From Inia geoffrensis (taxonomy: Eukaryota; Chordata; Mammalia; Artiodactyla; Iniidae), in contig CM070899.1 of NCBI GenBank assembly GCA_036417435.1, forward strand, positions 71,678,501 through 71,742,500: 64,000 bases of DNA. The letters run 5' to 3'. Position numbers and translations under genes: made by a program. The notes beneath the pieces were generated by a model, which ran no database searches, was not told where the DNA came from, and saw only the letters and a list, made by a program, of their open reading frames with translations. The number at the start of each line of letters is the position of its first letter. Position 1 is the first letter of the stretch. This document shows positions 46,424-58,386 of this stretch, piece by piece.

Positions 46424-46639
46424 GGGCTTCCCTGGTGGCGCAGTGGTTGAGAGTCCGCCTGCCGATGCAGGGGACACGGGTTCGTGCCCTGGTCCGGGAA
46501 GATCCCACGTGCTGCAGAGCGGCTGGGCCCGTGAGCCATGGCCGCTGGGCCTGAGCGTCCGGAGCCTGTTCCTCCGCAAAGGGAGAGGCCACAACAGTGA
46601 GAGGCCTGCGTACCGCAAAAAAAAAAAAAAAAAAGAAAA
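46424..46639 (+). mobile_element. CHR-2-type SINE, complete, with perfect duplication
   Basis: Starts 'gggcttccctggtggcgcag' with box B-like GGGTTCGTGCC and ends in a long A-tail interrupted by one G. The 13-bp repeat aaaagtgataaca is identical on both sides (46411-46423 and 46640-46652). Several open frames of 64-102 codons here are translations of the SINE. Confidence 0.96.
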
Positions 46640-46652
46640 AAAAGTGATAACA

Positions 46653-47364
46653 ATCTCCAGGCCAGGATGCCTGCTACTCCCCACATCCCCATGAAATCTC
46701 AACAGTCCCTGAGTTAAGCAGATGTGATTCTATATGATTAAAACAGAGAGAAGGAAGAGAAAACAAAAAACAACAACAAAAAACAGAACTAGCAATATGG
46801 AAAGAATTCACTTAGGGAGGAAGAACCAACTTTAAACATTTTAGAGTGAAAAATAACTGAAAACTAAGCTAGAAAAAGATCTTTACAATAGTGGTTGCTT
46901 GAAATTGTCATTAGAGTAAGGAAACAGTTCTGTCCTTTAAAAACCTTTCAGGAAGGTAGAACGTAACCCTTAAGAAAGAAGATGTGCAAACAGGTACATT
47001 GAAGGTTTTCCCCTAGAATTCCCCTAGAATTCCATCTCAACATAGTTTATACTTAGTAGTGAGCACAGAAAATATGAGTCAGGAAACGAGGAATTGGTGT
47101 TTTACTGAGGTTATAAACCCAACTTTCCAAGTAAGATGGGGTTTCCCAAACAGTAAGTCAGGATATATCTTTATTTACAGAATTTGTATACCTTATATTA
47201 ACTTCCACAACCTGGCATTGCCCTCCTACCTCCACGCCAGAACATTGTTTGCTAAAAGTTACAAGAGTATAGTATGCAGCAGCAGATAGGAACTCTAGCT
47301 CTGGAGAGGTTAGAAAGTCAGCAGCATGTTCTTCAAGCTGTGTAGGATCTTAAATGAACTACTG
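46653..47364. other. Unique or unrecognised sequence
   Basis: About 700 bp. A short tandem duplication of cccctagaatt occurs at about 47010-47033. No gene is visible. Confidence 0.5.
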
Positions 47365-48905
47365 ACAATTTTTAAATGTTTATTTTGAAAAAATTACAGA
47401 TGTATAGAAAGTTGAAGAGGAATGTAAAAGGAGGTCCAATTTACCATGTATCCAGTATCCCCCAGCGTTGACATCTTGTATAATAATAATACAATCTCAA
47501 AATCAGGTAATTATCATTGGTATGATTCAGAGTTTATTCATATTTCACCAGCTATATATGTACTCATATTTATTAAGATGTGAGACATAGGCAGAGGGTT
47601 ATTTTTTTTAGTGCCTTTGTATGTAAAATTTCTCCAAAACAATTCTTTCCTCCATTGAATTGCTTGTGTAACTTTGTCCAAAAATGATTGCATATACCTG
47701 TGTGGATCTATTTCTGGTTCCTCTATTTGGTTCCATTGATCTATGTAACTTTCTCTGTAACAGTGTTACAATGTCTATTTCATTTTGCTATATAACTACT
47801 ATAACATAGTGAGTCTTAACAGTAGAAGAGTGATTTCTCCCAATTTATTTTTCGTTTCCAAAATTGCTTTCAGGACTCTAGGGCCTTTCCTAAATACACT
47901 TTAGAATAAGCTTATCTATGTGTACAAAAACCTTGCTGGGAATTTGATAGGAATTGCGTTAAATTTATATGTCCTATGTTGAATCCTCCAATCCTTGAGC
48001 ATGATATGTCTTTCCATTTACTCCAGTCTTATTTCTTTCATCAACATTTTATACATTGCAGCCTATACCTCTTGCATATGTTTGTTAGATGTGTGGCTAA
48101 GCATTTCATATTCTTTGGAGCATTTAAAATGGTACTGCATTTCTGATGTAAGTTTAATGTGTTCCTTATTAGTATATAGAAATATAATTTGTGTGTGTGT
48201 GTGTGTGTGCGTGTGTGTTGATCTTGTATTCAGCAATCTTGTTGACCCTACCTATTCAAGTATTTTTTAAGACTCGAGATTTTCTATCTAGACAATCACG
48301 TCATCTGCAAACAGGGATAGTTGTTTTTCTTCCTTTTCAAACTGTGTGACTTCATTTCCTTTTTTTCCCTTACTGTATAGGCTAGAATTCTCAGACCCAT
48401 GTTGAATAAGAGCAGTGAAAATGGGCATCTTTGCAATCTTCACAATCTTACAGGGAAAGCAATCAGTCTTTCACCATTACCTATTATGTCAGCTGCAGAT
48501 TTTATTTGTAGATGCATTTATCAAGTTGAGGAAGTTTCCTTCTTTCTAGTTTGCTGATAGTTTTTATCATTAATGGTATTGGTTTTTCTCCAATACTTTT
48601 TCTGTATCAATTGATATGATCATATGAGTTTTTTCCTTATCTTATTGATATGGTAGACTACATTGATGGAGTTTTATATTTTGAACCAGTCTTATATACT
48701 TAGAATAAATTTCACTTGGTTGTTCTGTAGAATGCTTTTTCCCTAGTTTGCTGGATTCAATTTGCTAATATTCTGTTGGTGATTTTTATATCTAGGTTTA
48801 TGAGAGATTTCGGTCTGTAATTAAATTTTTTTTTTCTCTTTTGTAATCTCTTACCTGGTTTTGGAATTAAGGTAACGCTGGCCTCAGAAATTGAATTTAG
48901 AAGTG
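47365..48905 (-). mobile_element. Old L1 (L1M-type), 3' UTR to reverse-transcriptase region
   Basis: Reverse-complement L1 order: 3' UTR ('gtccaatttaccatgtatcc'), ORF2 end ('tgtggatctatttctggttc', 'tgctgggaatttgatagga', 'ttgaatcctccaatccttga'), then 'cacgtcatctgcaaacaggg', 'ttgaataagagcagtgaaaa', 'ttttctgtatcaattgatat' and 'ttaaggtaacgctggcctca'. It overlaps in content with the L1 at 15600-18938 but is a separate copy. A (GT)n lies at 48191-48218. Confidence 0.8.
48191..48218. repeat. (GT)n microsatellite
   Basis: GT units with a single GC interruption, inside the L1. Confidence 0.95.
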
Positions 48906-48929
48906 TTTATTTAACTTTGTACAGACTTA

Positions 48930-49095
48930 TTAACCCTCACCTTTTAAATGGGATTCATGACCTTTCCCTATCTGTAAAACAAGGATAATAAGCTTTTAAG
49001 TTAATTAAAATATTTAAAAACAAAAATTCTTAAAAGGGTTAAATGAGGACCTAGAATAGAGAAGATGCTCAATGAATGGAAACTAGAGCTATTTA
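48930..49095 (+). mobile_element. MIR-like SINE fragment
   Basis: 'tccctatctgtaaaacaagg', 'ataataagc', 'gggttaaatgaggacctaga' and 'agatgctcaatgaatgg' follow the forward MIR order. Confidence 0.5.
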
Positions 49096-51168
49096 TATAG
49101 ATCTAATACCCAAAATAAAGAGGGAAAGCTAAACTCAGCGGCGTCCCTCTCTTCTGCACTCTGCTCTGGAGCTTCCTCCAAAGCTCATGCTACATCCACT
49201 TACAGGCTTTACCCATGATAATGTCAGAGAGAAAGAAAAGTTTCCTGTATCCTCCTAGGTTCTTCTGGCTGGTCTAAGAATTAAATTGACATGGGACAGA
49301 TTAACAGGATAAAATCAAATTTCAATTTCATAAAATGAGGTATATATGCCATCCTGAGCTAAGGAATGGGATGGAGGCCTAAGGCTTCCAAGGACAGGAG
49401 AGTCATTCACAGAATGATAATAAGCGCAGATGTTTGGTATAAATGCTTGCCCTTTAGATAAAATTTACCTCTGGTAATAGTGGTTTTTTGGGGAAAAATC
49501 CCCAATTTAAATTCTTCTAAATAGTTAAGGAAGAGGCAGTAGTTCTCTTGAGCCACAGGCTCTCCATTGCCTTTAGCACAAAATAATCCACATGCCAAAA
49601 TTTGCACATTTTCGGGAGGCCTGTTCTGAAACACTAACGAAACCATCATTTTGCATCATACTCTCCCCCCTTCTCCATTAATACCACAATTTGGGCTTCA
49701 AAAAAATTAAAGAGTAGAGCATTTCTTACAAAAAGACAAATAAATCTAATGTAGAACACCAAGATAATAGCCAATACTGAGAAGACTCAAATTTTCCCTT
49801 TAAATGATCTAGGATTAAATTAATTAAATTACTGTTGCCATGTTTTGTAAAGGAGTTACAACTAAAATGTATGAACTTAAAAATAATATAAACTGTTGTA
49901 GAGTGAATTACATTCTCCCTTTGGATTTTCTGTTTCAAATAAAAATTTGTCTAATTAAAGTGGAATTATTGCTCAGGTTTTCTGTGCTGTCTTTTTCATT
50001 GTTGTTCTTTCTCACTTAATCTTATAGTGGTCACCTTGGGAAATTAGAATTAGAGTAGCAAGGTTTTTTAACCTTTTAAGCCAGAATCTCTATGGAATCA
50101 ATTGGCTAAATTTTTATCAGAGTGAACAGCTAACATACATCATGTCTCTCCTGTGCTGTTTGTTTGCGGGGAACGGTTTAGAGTTAGTGTCAATTCTTTA
50201 ACTAACAGTAACCTTGAAATAGGACTATACCTCTGCAAACTCAACTATTTTGTGTTTCATTTTCCTTTTCTGTTCAGTAAATCTAAAAGTGTCTAGTTCT
50301 GACTCTACTCTCTTTTTGCAAATGACCCTGAAAATATTTGTGTACCAGTATCACTTAGCATTTCCAACTACAGCCTCAACAACATGCTGGGCATTGACGG
50401 GTTTTTAATTCTAATGATGTCAACTCTTCTATCCTGCAGGGAATCAAAATCATACCTCTAACTCTCCTCCTATGGCAGACTTCTCCCTTAACTAAAACAA
50501 GCAACTTATTCATGTCCCAACGGACTCCCATTTAGACCTATTGTATTTTTGTTAGAAAATATAAGAATTGAAAACCCTGCACCTTGAGCTTAGCCTAATT
50601 TATGTGTCTTTCTTTAAATGCACACCTTGCAGTAAAACAAAATGTGACAATAACCTCATTGTTGTATAAAAGTATGCTAATTTAATACTCTTATGAAGTG
50701 CTTGCTTTATTTCTCACAACTCCTCTATTGCTTTTTTTGTAATTGAAATCCAAGTTACTTAAATTTAGTATATCCACTGTCACCCTGTCTCTCCAATTTT
50801 CTGCTAGCCATGAACCGATATTTCTAAAGAAATAAAAGCATCCATGCTATATATTTCAGGGCATGCCTGCTAAGAATAATACCACTGTAGGGTCTTGGGA
50901 GGGATAATAGAGATCATCTTTTGAGAAACTCAAGCAGGATCCTTCACACCAAATCAACATCCACACCAGATAAGAATCTGCCAGAAAGAGGTGGGGCTCA
51001 AACCTTACCAGGCATCTTATTCTGTTGAGCAGTTTCAATGGGTAGAAAGGATTTGTTTACATTGAATACTTATGCCTTAGGCCACTGGTTCTTATCTCTT
51101 AGAACTAAACAGAAAAGTATAATCTCCCTTATAAACTACAGACCCTGAAATATTGTAAATTTTGATAC
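49096..51168. other. Unrecognised sequence; part probably a dispersed repeat
   Basis: The block from about 49240 to 49670 ('atgggacagattaacaggat', 'cattttcgggaggcctgttc') looks LTR- or repeat-like but I cannot name it. The rest to 51168 appears unique. Open frames at 49407-49649 and 49726-49938 (both minus) have no recognisable product. Confidence 0.4.
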
Positions 51169-51374
51169 GTTTCTTCCTTCTCTAGGATTAAGATTTCATT
51201 TATTATTCGACAGATCCTCAGTGTACAAAGTTTCTGGCACATAGTAGGCAGTTATAAATATCTGTTGGATGAAGGACAGCTTCTTCAAATCATGTAGAAT
51301 GGAAATAAAATTGCTTTCCTAGGCTCACTATGCTTCTATTTTATAAATTTGAGTTTGAGTCATCTGACAAACCT
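51169..51374 (+). repeat. Left arm of a large imperfect inverted repeat
   Basis: Begins gtttcttccttctctagg, runs through 'gacagatcctcagtgt' and 'ttctggcacatagtaggcag', and ends 'gagtttgagtcatctgac' plus 'aaacct'. The same text in reverse complement forms the right arm at 51839-51968. Relative to the right arm it carries an extra acaaagt near 51225 and about 75 bp of extra sequence at roughly 51265-51345. Part of the arm (about 51178-51275) resembles the 3' end of an L2 element. Confidence 0.88.
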
Positions 51375-51838
51375 GAAAAAGAAATGTTAGAAAATGGACT
51401 ATTAAACATAGGTATTGGAGTAATCATAAAGGAATCTTAGGGGTACTAGGAACCAGTACTAATTCAGTAACAGCAAGCCTTAGCTGAACTAATGTTACTT
51501 ATTTACTGGGATTGTATTTCTGAGTTTTAGAAAAGTTTAACATATTCTCATATAATGTATATAGTAACACATTTTTTTAAAAAAGTTGATCAGTAAATAA
51601 AGTCATGAGTATTCTAACCTCTCTGCCAAATACTAGTGAGAGTAATGGATAGATGTCTGTTTCGTTCTACAGTTGGCCCCCTCAAAATTATCGTGATTTT
51701 GATGAATCATAAAAAATATGCTTATTGAATTTTATAATGACACAGCTCAGAAATCATGCTAATGCTCTGCAATAGTGAATCCCTCTATCTGAATAAATGT
51801 GGAATGACTGAAGTAAGGTTGAACAAGAGAAAATCCAA
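51375..51838. other. Spacer between inverted-repeat arms
   Basis: 464 bp, AT-rich, no recognisable gene or transposon. Confidence 0.6.
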
Positions 51839-51968
51839 GGTTTGTCAGATGACTCAAACTCAAACTCAGATATAAGATACAGATATTTATAACTGCCTAC
51901 TATGTGCCAGAAACACTGAGGATCTGTCAAATAACAAACGAGATCTTAATCCTAGAGAAGGAAGAAAC
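51839..51968 (-). repeat. Right arm of the inverted repeat
   Basis: Contains 'ggtttgtcagatgactcaaa', 'aactgcctactatgtgccag' and 'cctagagaaggaagaaac'. It is nearly identical to the reverse complement of 51169-51374 apart from two deletions and a few substitutions. The high similarity argues for an inverted duplication and against two independent old L2 insertions. Confidence 0.88.
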
Positions 51969-53039
51969 CTAAAAAATTTTTAAAAGATGCTCATTTTACT
52001 TAGATTATAATTTTTGGAATCCATATTTTTCAAAAACTGCAATCTTCATTTTTTGGTTCTATTTCCATTCTCCATGATTTTGGTTCTATTCCTATCCTCC
52101 AAGATTTCTCTAATATTTCTGACAACTGTTCTATGATGTGAAAGAGAGGTACAGATATGGATATACATATATATTTCTTACACTATTCTATTAGTTAATT
52201 TATACAAGCCTGGTGTTTATGATGAAATTAAATTACATATGTAGTCTCTTCATATACCCCTAACTATCTCATTTATTTTTCTCATTAATGCAAGATGCTA
52301 TGTTTCTCAATTTCAAGACCATCTTCTTTGATGCAGCAAAATAAAACTGACTTCTGTTTAATTTTGTTCTCTGTAAGCACTGCCTCAGTTGTGGGTCTCT
52401 CTTTTTTATGAGCAAAACAAAATTTAAAAACCTTCTGTTTCTGTTTGTCTCATTTCTAGTCTAATCTCATTGTCAATATCCTTTGAAGTTTAAGTCAGTA
52501 TTTTTTATTTGCTTGTATGTTTCTTTATCCTTTAAAAATCTAAACTGATAGAATAGTGATCTATATGATTATGGTAATTTTTTTAGCAGCTTGTTTTCCT
52601 TTTACTATTTCTTAGATATTTTAACATCTCTTTACTATGTGTTTTTACAAACATTCCCTGTCTTCAATCTATTTCTCTTTATTTCAATCCATGGTGTGGT
52701 GCCTTTTATTTCTGTGAAGTTCTTAACGTATTTCCTGAAGTTCATGTGTCTGATTACACATCCTAATTCCTATTTATATTTTTTAATCATGATCAGTTTG
52801 TGCCAATAATTTAGTTCCACGTCTAACTACCGTTTAGTAATTGTTCATTAGTAAGACAGATCTTCAAATTCTTGACTTTTCAGCCAGGAAAATAAAAGAG
52901 GATCAATTCTTCTGCTTTAATTGAATAAAATTTCCAGTCAAAATGTGGATAAGATTTTCTCATTTCACATGTGTATTTTCTTTCTTTGCTAAAATTTTGC
53001 TAAACTGTGCTTTCTATCATTCTAATAATCATCACTAAA
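51969..53039. other. Unique or unrecognised sequence
   Basis: About 1.07 kb, AT-rich. A 72-codon plus frame (52591-52809) is rich in Phe/Leu/Tyr because of T-rich DNA and is not a convincing gene. Confidence 0.5.
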
Positions 53040-53410
53040 TTCATTCATGAATTTATCTTGATTGGGTGGCTATGCTTCACTAGTAAATTAACCATAACAT
53101 GTAAATTGCTTACAAGCAACAACATAGAAAGTTTATTTCTTGCTCATGATATATGCTCAAGTAGACCTGGTAGTGGGGAGAGTCTTCTGTTCCATGTAGT
53201 TATTCAAGGTCCCAGGCTGACAGTATCTCTACTACCCAGAATTTCACAATTCAGTGATTCACTGTGTGCTGGCTGGAAGATCATGTGCATATTTTCAACG
53301 CTCTGTCTCAGCAATATTACACATCACTCTGCCTATAATTTATTGCTCAGAACTAGGCATATAGTTAATCCTGCCTAATTGCAAGAATTGGGATATAAAT
53401 TGGATATCTG
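53040..53410. mobile_element. Probable old dispersed repeat, family not assigned
   Basis: 'aagtttatttcttgctcatg', 'gttattcaaggtcccaggct' and 'cctgcctaattgcaagaatt' resemble a MaLR/MER-like repeat in reverse orientation. The 123-codon plus frame at 53007-53378 lies inside it and is therefore not considered a gene. Confidence 0.4.
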
Positions 53411-53516
53411 GTAAGTACCACTGTCCCTATCTGGGTTTGTGGATTACTTTGCATCTATGTACTTCCTTACATCCAACTTCTTTGACTAGAATTGCTTCTT
53501 AAAAGCAACAGCCATA

Positions 53517-53722
53517 GGGCTTCCCTGGTGGCGCAGTGGTTGAGAGTCCGCCTGCCGATGCAGGGGACACGGGTTCGTGCCCCGGTCCGGGAGGATCCCA
53601 CGTGCCACAGAGTGGCTAGGCCTGTGAGCCATGGCCCCTGAGCCTGCACGTCCGGAGCCTGTGCTCCACAATGGGAGAGGCCACAACAGTGAGAGGCCCG
53701 TGTACCACAAAATAAGAAAAAA
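53517..53722 (+). mobile_element. CHR-2-type SINE, complete
   Basis: Starts 'gggcttccctggtggcgcag', box B-like GGGTTCGTGCC, body 'cagagtggctaggcctgtga', A-rich tail. Duplications beginning aaaagcaacagc occur at 53501 and 53723. The 109-codon minus-strand frame here is SINE-derived. Confidence 0.95.
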
Positions 53723-53738
53723 AAAAGCAACAGCAATA

Positions 53739-54989
53739 TTCTAATTATGAGTTCTATTCTATTGAATTTCTGGCATAACCACGAGAACACATCCACCTAC
53801 TTTTACTAAAATATCAGGTCCTCACTTTATTTGCATAGTTTTGGTAAACAGTTACTGAAGCTCTATATATCAATATCTTTATATCTCTATATGAAATTCC
53901 TATGTATCCTCTCTACAGTGATTACATGACATACCTCATTCTTTTACAAAATCTAGTTTGTTTTGAGAATTCCCTCATCTGATATTTCAGCTTAAATTAC
54001 TGTGATCAGACAGGAATGTTTTGTTAACTACATTATTCTGAGTACTGTAAGATCCAATGTCTTCAACAATAAGAATTTTAAAATCCTATTTTTAACTTCA
54101 TATCCACAGCCATCTGTTCACTGCTCATAAATACATGTTCTTTCAAATTTTAACCTTCAGTTGCAAGTGGTGAATATTCTATGTATGTTCTCAAATGTTT
54201 CTATTTACTATTATATTTACTAATATGCTCATCAATATCACTAGAAAGACAGTCAAGTTTTCTGTTTTCATTTATTCATTCATTCTTCATGTGTTAGTTA
54301 ATTTAGCAAATGCGTATTACTAACTCTGCCAGACATTGTAATGGTGTTCGTATAATCTTCCCAATACAATTCAAAAAAAGCTGAAGGTGAGTAGAAATTA
54401 AAGTAAGGATAGTTGATTGAATACACACATCTATTTTGTTATCTAATGAAATTCTACCAAACCAACAATAATGTGAATTTTTAAGTCATTAACCCACAAA
54501 AGTGAAAAGAAAGAAAAAAAAAGACAATAGTATCACAATTGTGGAAGCTGGAAAGCATTAAAATGAGTGGAAATATACCTAACGTAGCCAAGAAATCTGA
54601 ATCATAAATCCATAAAGGGTCAATTCAGAACCAATTTAATTTTTTCCATAGAATCCTGAAAGTCACTTGGCATCTTGGATGTGGGGTAAATGACAAGAAG
54701 GCTAGACTGAAAACCTGTTCAAGAGTCACTCGAGAATACAAATCCCTTTCTCTGCTTTGCTTAGCAAGATGATTTCTTCTCCTTCATTTTGCAAAACAAC
54801 TGGATATTTATTCTGTGGATGAAAGAGTTAAAAAGATTAAGCAGCAACAGAGTCTCATTGCTAGGCACCATACTTCAGACTGAAGAAAATATAAGCGTGC
54901 ATATAAAAGGTGCTGATTTACACACAGCGCCTTTCCTTCACTGGGTTCCTTGGGTGACCGAAACACTGAAGCCAGGTCTTTACTCTCCA
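53739..54989. other. Mostly unique sequence, with a weak L2 3' fragment
   Basis: 'cattcttcatgtgttagtta' to 'ctctgccagacattgtaatg' (about 54270-54345) may be a reverse L2 3' end. The rest is unrecognised. The start of a 156-codon plus frame (54789-55259) lies here and extends into the following repeat; no motif is seen. Confidence 0.45.
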
Positions 54990-56160
54990 AGAAAAATATT
55001 TGAAGAATCTTCTATCAGGAAGCTTAGGAGCCTAAGAGAAGAGAAGAGATGGCACGGTTCTGGACAGAAGGGAAGGGAGAGAAAGGAAAAGAAAAGAAAG
55101 ACCATGATAGCACATCCTCAACTAAAATATCCAGTTAGATCACCCTATCGTAAAGCTTATATCTGCATTTTCCACTCATATGCTCAGTGCTTTCACAAGC
55201 TTTGTAGTGCAACAGTCTTAAATATGAGAAACCAACAAAGAATAATTAGAAAGATTTGAAAGCTACTAATGGGCAAGATGCTGATCAAAACAAACAAGAA
55301 GAAAGAAAACATTTGGAAAAAATCACTACATATAGAAGAAAGAAAACATAAAAATAAAATATACCAGAAAGATATAAGATACAGGAACTGTGAAACAAGA
55401 AAGGCATCCCTTGGCAAAGAAACATTCAACAAATTTGAAAGGAACTTTTGGACATTAACATTTTGGTGTCGGTGCTAAAAAACTCACTAATAAGCACTGG
55501 AAGAAAATGCTAAAGATATCTCCTAGGTATTATGCGAAAGGGAGGAGATGGACTGTAGGAGAGAAAAGAGCAAAATATTAGAGGGCCTTCCCAAAATGCC
55601 CAAATAATGTCCAAATAATTGGATAGAAGAAAAAGAAAAAAGAAAAAAATTGAGTGAATGCATTATTAACATTCATAAAGATAATTTCCCAGAACTCTAG
55701 GGCATAAGGTCCAGATTGAAGATACCCAATAATTGCTATGCTCAGGGAAGACAGACCCAAACATCATTCAGGAATTTTTGAAAATGGGGGGCAAAGAGGT
55801 TCTAGAGATTCTAGATTCTAGAGAAAAAAAAGATTCTAGAGAAAGAAAGATTCTAGAGAAAGAAAATAAGTCCTAATCAAAAGATCAGGAATCAAAATGA
55901 CATTACTCCTCTACATTTCTAGAAATGAAATTGATGAAAGATGGTATTCCCTACCTAAAAGTTTATAATGACCTGACATCAATTAAGTGTGTCTGGAGAA
56001 TAAAGATACTTTCATATGTACAAAGCTGCAAAAATTTACCTATAAAAACCCCTTTCTCAGAAAGAGTCAGAGAACTACCTGGGAAACAAGAGTTAATTAG
56101 TAATATTATACTTCAAAATATTTATTTAGGAAAAAAGCAAATATCTAAGATATAGTACCA
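54990..56160 (+). mobile_element. Old L1/HAL1-like fragment
   Basis: 'ataatttcccagaactctag', 'catcattcaggaatttttga', 'agatcaggaatcaaaatgac', 'tggagaataaagatactttc' and 'tttctcagaaagagtcagag' follow the order of the ORF1-side region of old L1M or HAL1 elements. Strongly decayed; the left edge is uncertain. Confidence 0.55.
55799..55865. repeat. Local tandem repeat of gattctagagaaa units
   Basis: Four to five imperfect copies of gattctagagaaa(ga) lie inside the L1/HAL1 fragment, at the place where the parent element has a single 'cttctagagagaaaa'-like phrase. Looks like a slippage amplification. Confidence 0.75.
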
Positions 56161-57059
56161 TTCTCTTTAATCCAAACTTATATCTAGCTTTGGGGTTTTG
56201 ATTTTGATTTCAAGGATACTTGAAGGTGAAGACAGTATTAATGACACCTTTGCTTTTTCGTGTTTTCTTTTTCTATTTAGCTTATTGGTAATTTTTTTCA
56301 CTTCAGTAAATAAAATTATTTAAATAAATACAGGTCTTCCATGGTCCTCAAAGTTCACATAACTCTTTTTTAGTAATTAGAAGAGTTCATTAATACTTTC
56401 TGCAGCAAAATCTTACTGTGGGTTCCAAAGTTTTTGAAAGAGGTTTCACCTTTAGTGCCTCCAGAACACTGTTTGGACAGTGGAATAAACTCTAGAATGG
56501 ACTAGTAAGATGGAAAGTTAAGAAATTCTGTTAGACTTCTCAAATTGTTTTTAAACAATGCAAGATAAGCTCTGATCACGTATTTCTCTGCCAAATACCA
56601 TGAGTATGAGTCTCTGTTTTTTCCAAGTCTCTGTACTTGGTTTTAGGCATCCATGTGGAAGTGGAGAATATTATTATTATTAATATAATATTATTATTAT
56701 TCTCTTTTGACAATCATTATAATATAATACCAACAAGAGCAATGAATTTTGTTTCTTCCCCCCGCCCCTCTGATATATAGTGCCTAACAAATTATCCACA
56801 CAGTCAATAAATGTGAATAGATGAAATAATGGATGGATAAATGAAAGAGACAAAGGAGTGTGATAGAGTCCTCAGGATGATTTGGAAAGGAGATTCCAGG
56901 ATGATAGTTGTACATGTACATGGGGTAGCCCATCCAGATTATAATAGGTGAGATGATTCTGAAAGACACTCTTTCATAACGATTAAATCTTCAGAATACC
57001 TGCTGTACCAAAATGTCTTGAGAGATGATATAGGTAACAGACAAAAGTTTGGGTTGAAT
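56161..57059. other. Unique or unrecognised sequence
   Basis: About 900 bp. An (ATT)n-like stretch is at 56667-56700. No gene is visible. Confidence 0.5.
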
Positions 57060-57260
57060 TAGAGACATACACATATGAAAACTAAACAAACAAGAAAGCA
57101 AAATTAACTCCAGGAAAATAATCAAAGAGTAAACAGGGAAGAAAAAAGCTAAGCCCTTGTTTTGTATAGTTGGAAGTCAAAACATAATGTTCCAAAACTA
57201 AAAACAAACGAACAAAAACCCAAACAACAATAAAAAAACAGAAAGATCTAATAATAGAAG
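57060..57260 (+). mobile_element. Possible old L1/HAL1 fragment
   Basis: 'attaactccaggaaaataat' and 'agttggaagtcaaaacataa' resemble a later part of the same kind of element as 54990-56160. Low certainty. Confidence 0.35.
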
Positions 57261-58239
57261 GTCATTATCTAGAGATATTGAGTCAATTTTCAAAGTAATC
57301 AGCTAAAAGAAATAGAAGCCACTGTTGCTGAGAAACAATGGCAGTGGGATGCTGTTTCTCAAAATTAACCTCTAGAAATACTTGACACTCTTTACTATGT
57401 GCAAGGATAACTGAATAAAGTAAAAGCTTCTAAACAAATAAACAAAAGAGGATTGATGTACTTGAGGATGGCCTCTGTTTGCCAGGCACATGCCCCCAAC
57501 CATAATTCCACTCCAGGAAATTGTCTATGCCCATTTTCCTTTGGAACCAACATCACTAGTTATCTTTTCCTCCTGAGGTTAACAACTCCATTCTTTCAAA
57601 CTTCTCGTGGCTGCAAAATCTCATTATTGTTCCATTAGAAGTTGAAGGGCTAGTTCTTCTAAATTTTGAAAACGTCTTATAATTTGTGAGGGAACTATAC
57701 TAGTTCTTGACTCTTTTGTTTCCATTTTTTCTCATTGTTTTTCATCTGCCATGCTGCTGAGGATTATCGTGAACTTTTTCAGCATAGCATTCTTCCTGGA
57801 TTTCATCCTGAATTATTTTTGTATCCAGTCTAGGAACTTTACTTGTTACCTTTTACATTTGCTTTATATCAAAACAAGTTTCCTTCTAAATCCACTATTG
57901 ATAACAATCTCAAGCAGGAATAAGTTTCAAGCCATTGAAGTGAATAATTTCAAGTCACTGAAGCAAACAGTCTGTTGCACACATTTTCTGGGGTTCCAGA
58001 TTTTAAATCCCTCCTCCACATGTCTTCCTTCCAAGCAGCCTGTGTGCATGATACACTGAGGAAGATCAACTTTCAGTTTATCATCCTTACATCCATCTAC
58101 GTCCAGATTTGCTAAGAATCTACTCTCACTGTTTTTAATTGCTCAAGTAACATTCATTTATTTCTTCTTCTATTCTGAAAATCTCCTTCTAACTCACTTT
58201 GCCACCTAATAATTATCTAATAAGCTGGTAATATCCAAA
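57261..58239. other. Unique or unrecognised sequence
   Basis: Nearly 1 kb. The plus frame at 57751-58059 (102 codons) starts with a hydrophobic stretch but shows no known domain and may be a chance frame in T-rich DNA. The last 200 bp may already be decayed L2. Confidence 0.45.
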
Positions 58240-58386
58240 TCAGACCCTAACCTTTATGACCCTCACCTTGACCTGACCTGACTTGACTTCTTTGCGGTAT
58301 TTAACACTAGTAGCCATTCCCTTTCACTTTAAATTCTAACTTTATAATTTCCAGGACACTGGTTCTTTCCCTGCCACTATAGTTTT

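Noticed and set aside
46394..46702. Group of overlapping open frames (64-102 codons) on both strands
   Set aside because: All are translations of the CHR-2 SINE at 46424-46639. The same peptides recur at 13.9, 25.5, 35.4, 36.4, 38.3 and 53.6 kb.
54789..55259. 156-codon plus-strand open frame
   Set aside because: It runs into an old L1/HAL1-like fragment and contains a Lys/Glu/Arg-rich stretch from purine-rich DNA. No domain, splice context or conservation evidence.
56667..56702. (ATT)n stretch as a palindromic element
   Set aside because: It looks symmetrical, but the two halves are not exact complements; it is a simple AT-rich repeat.
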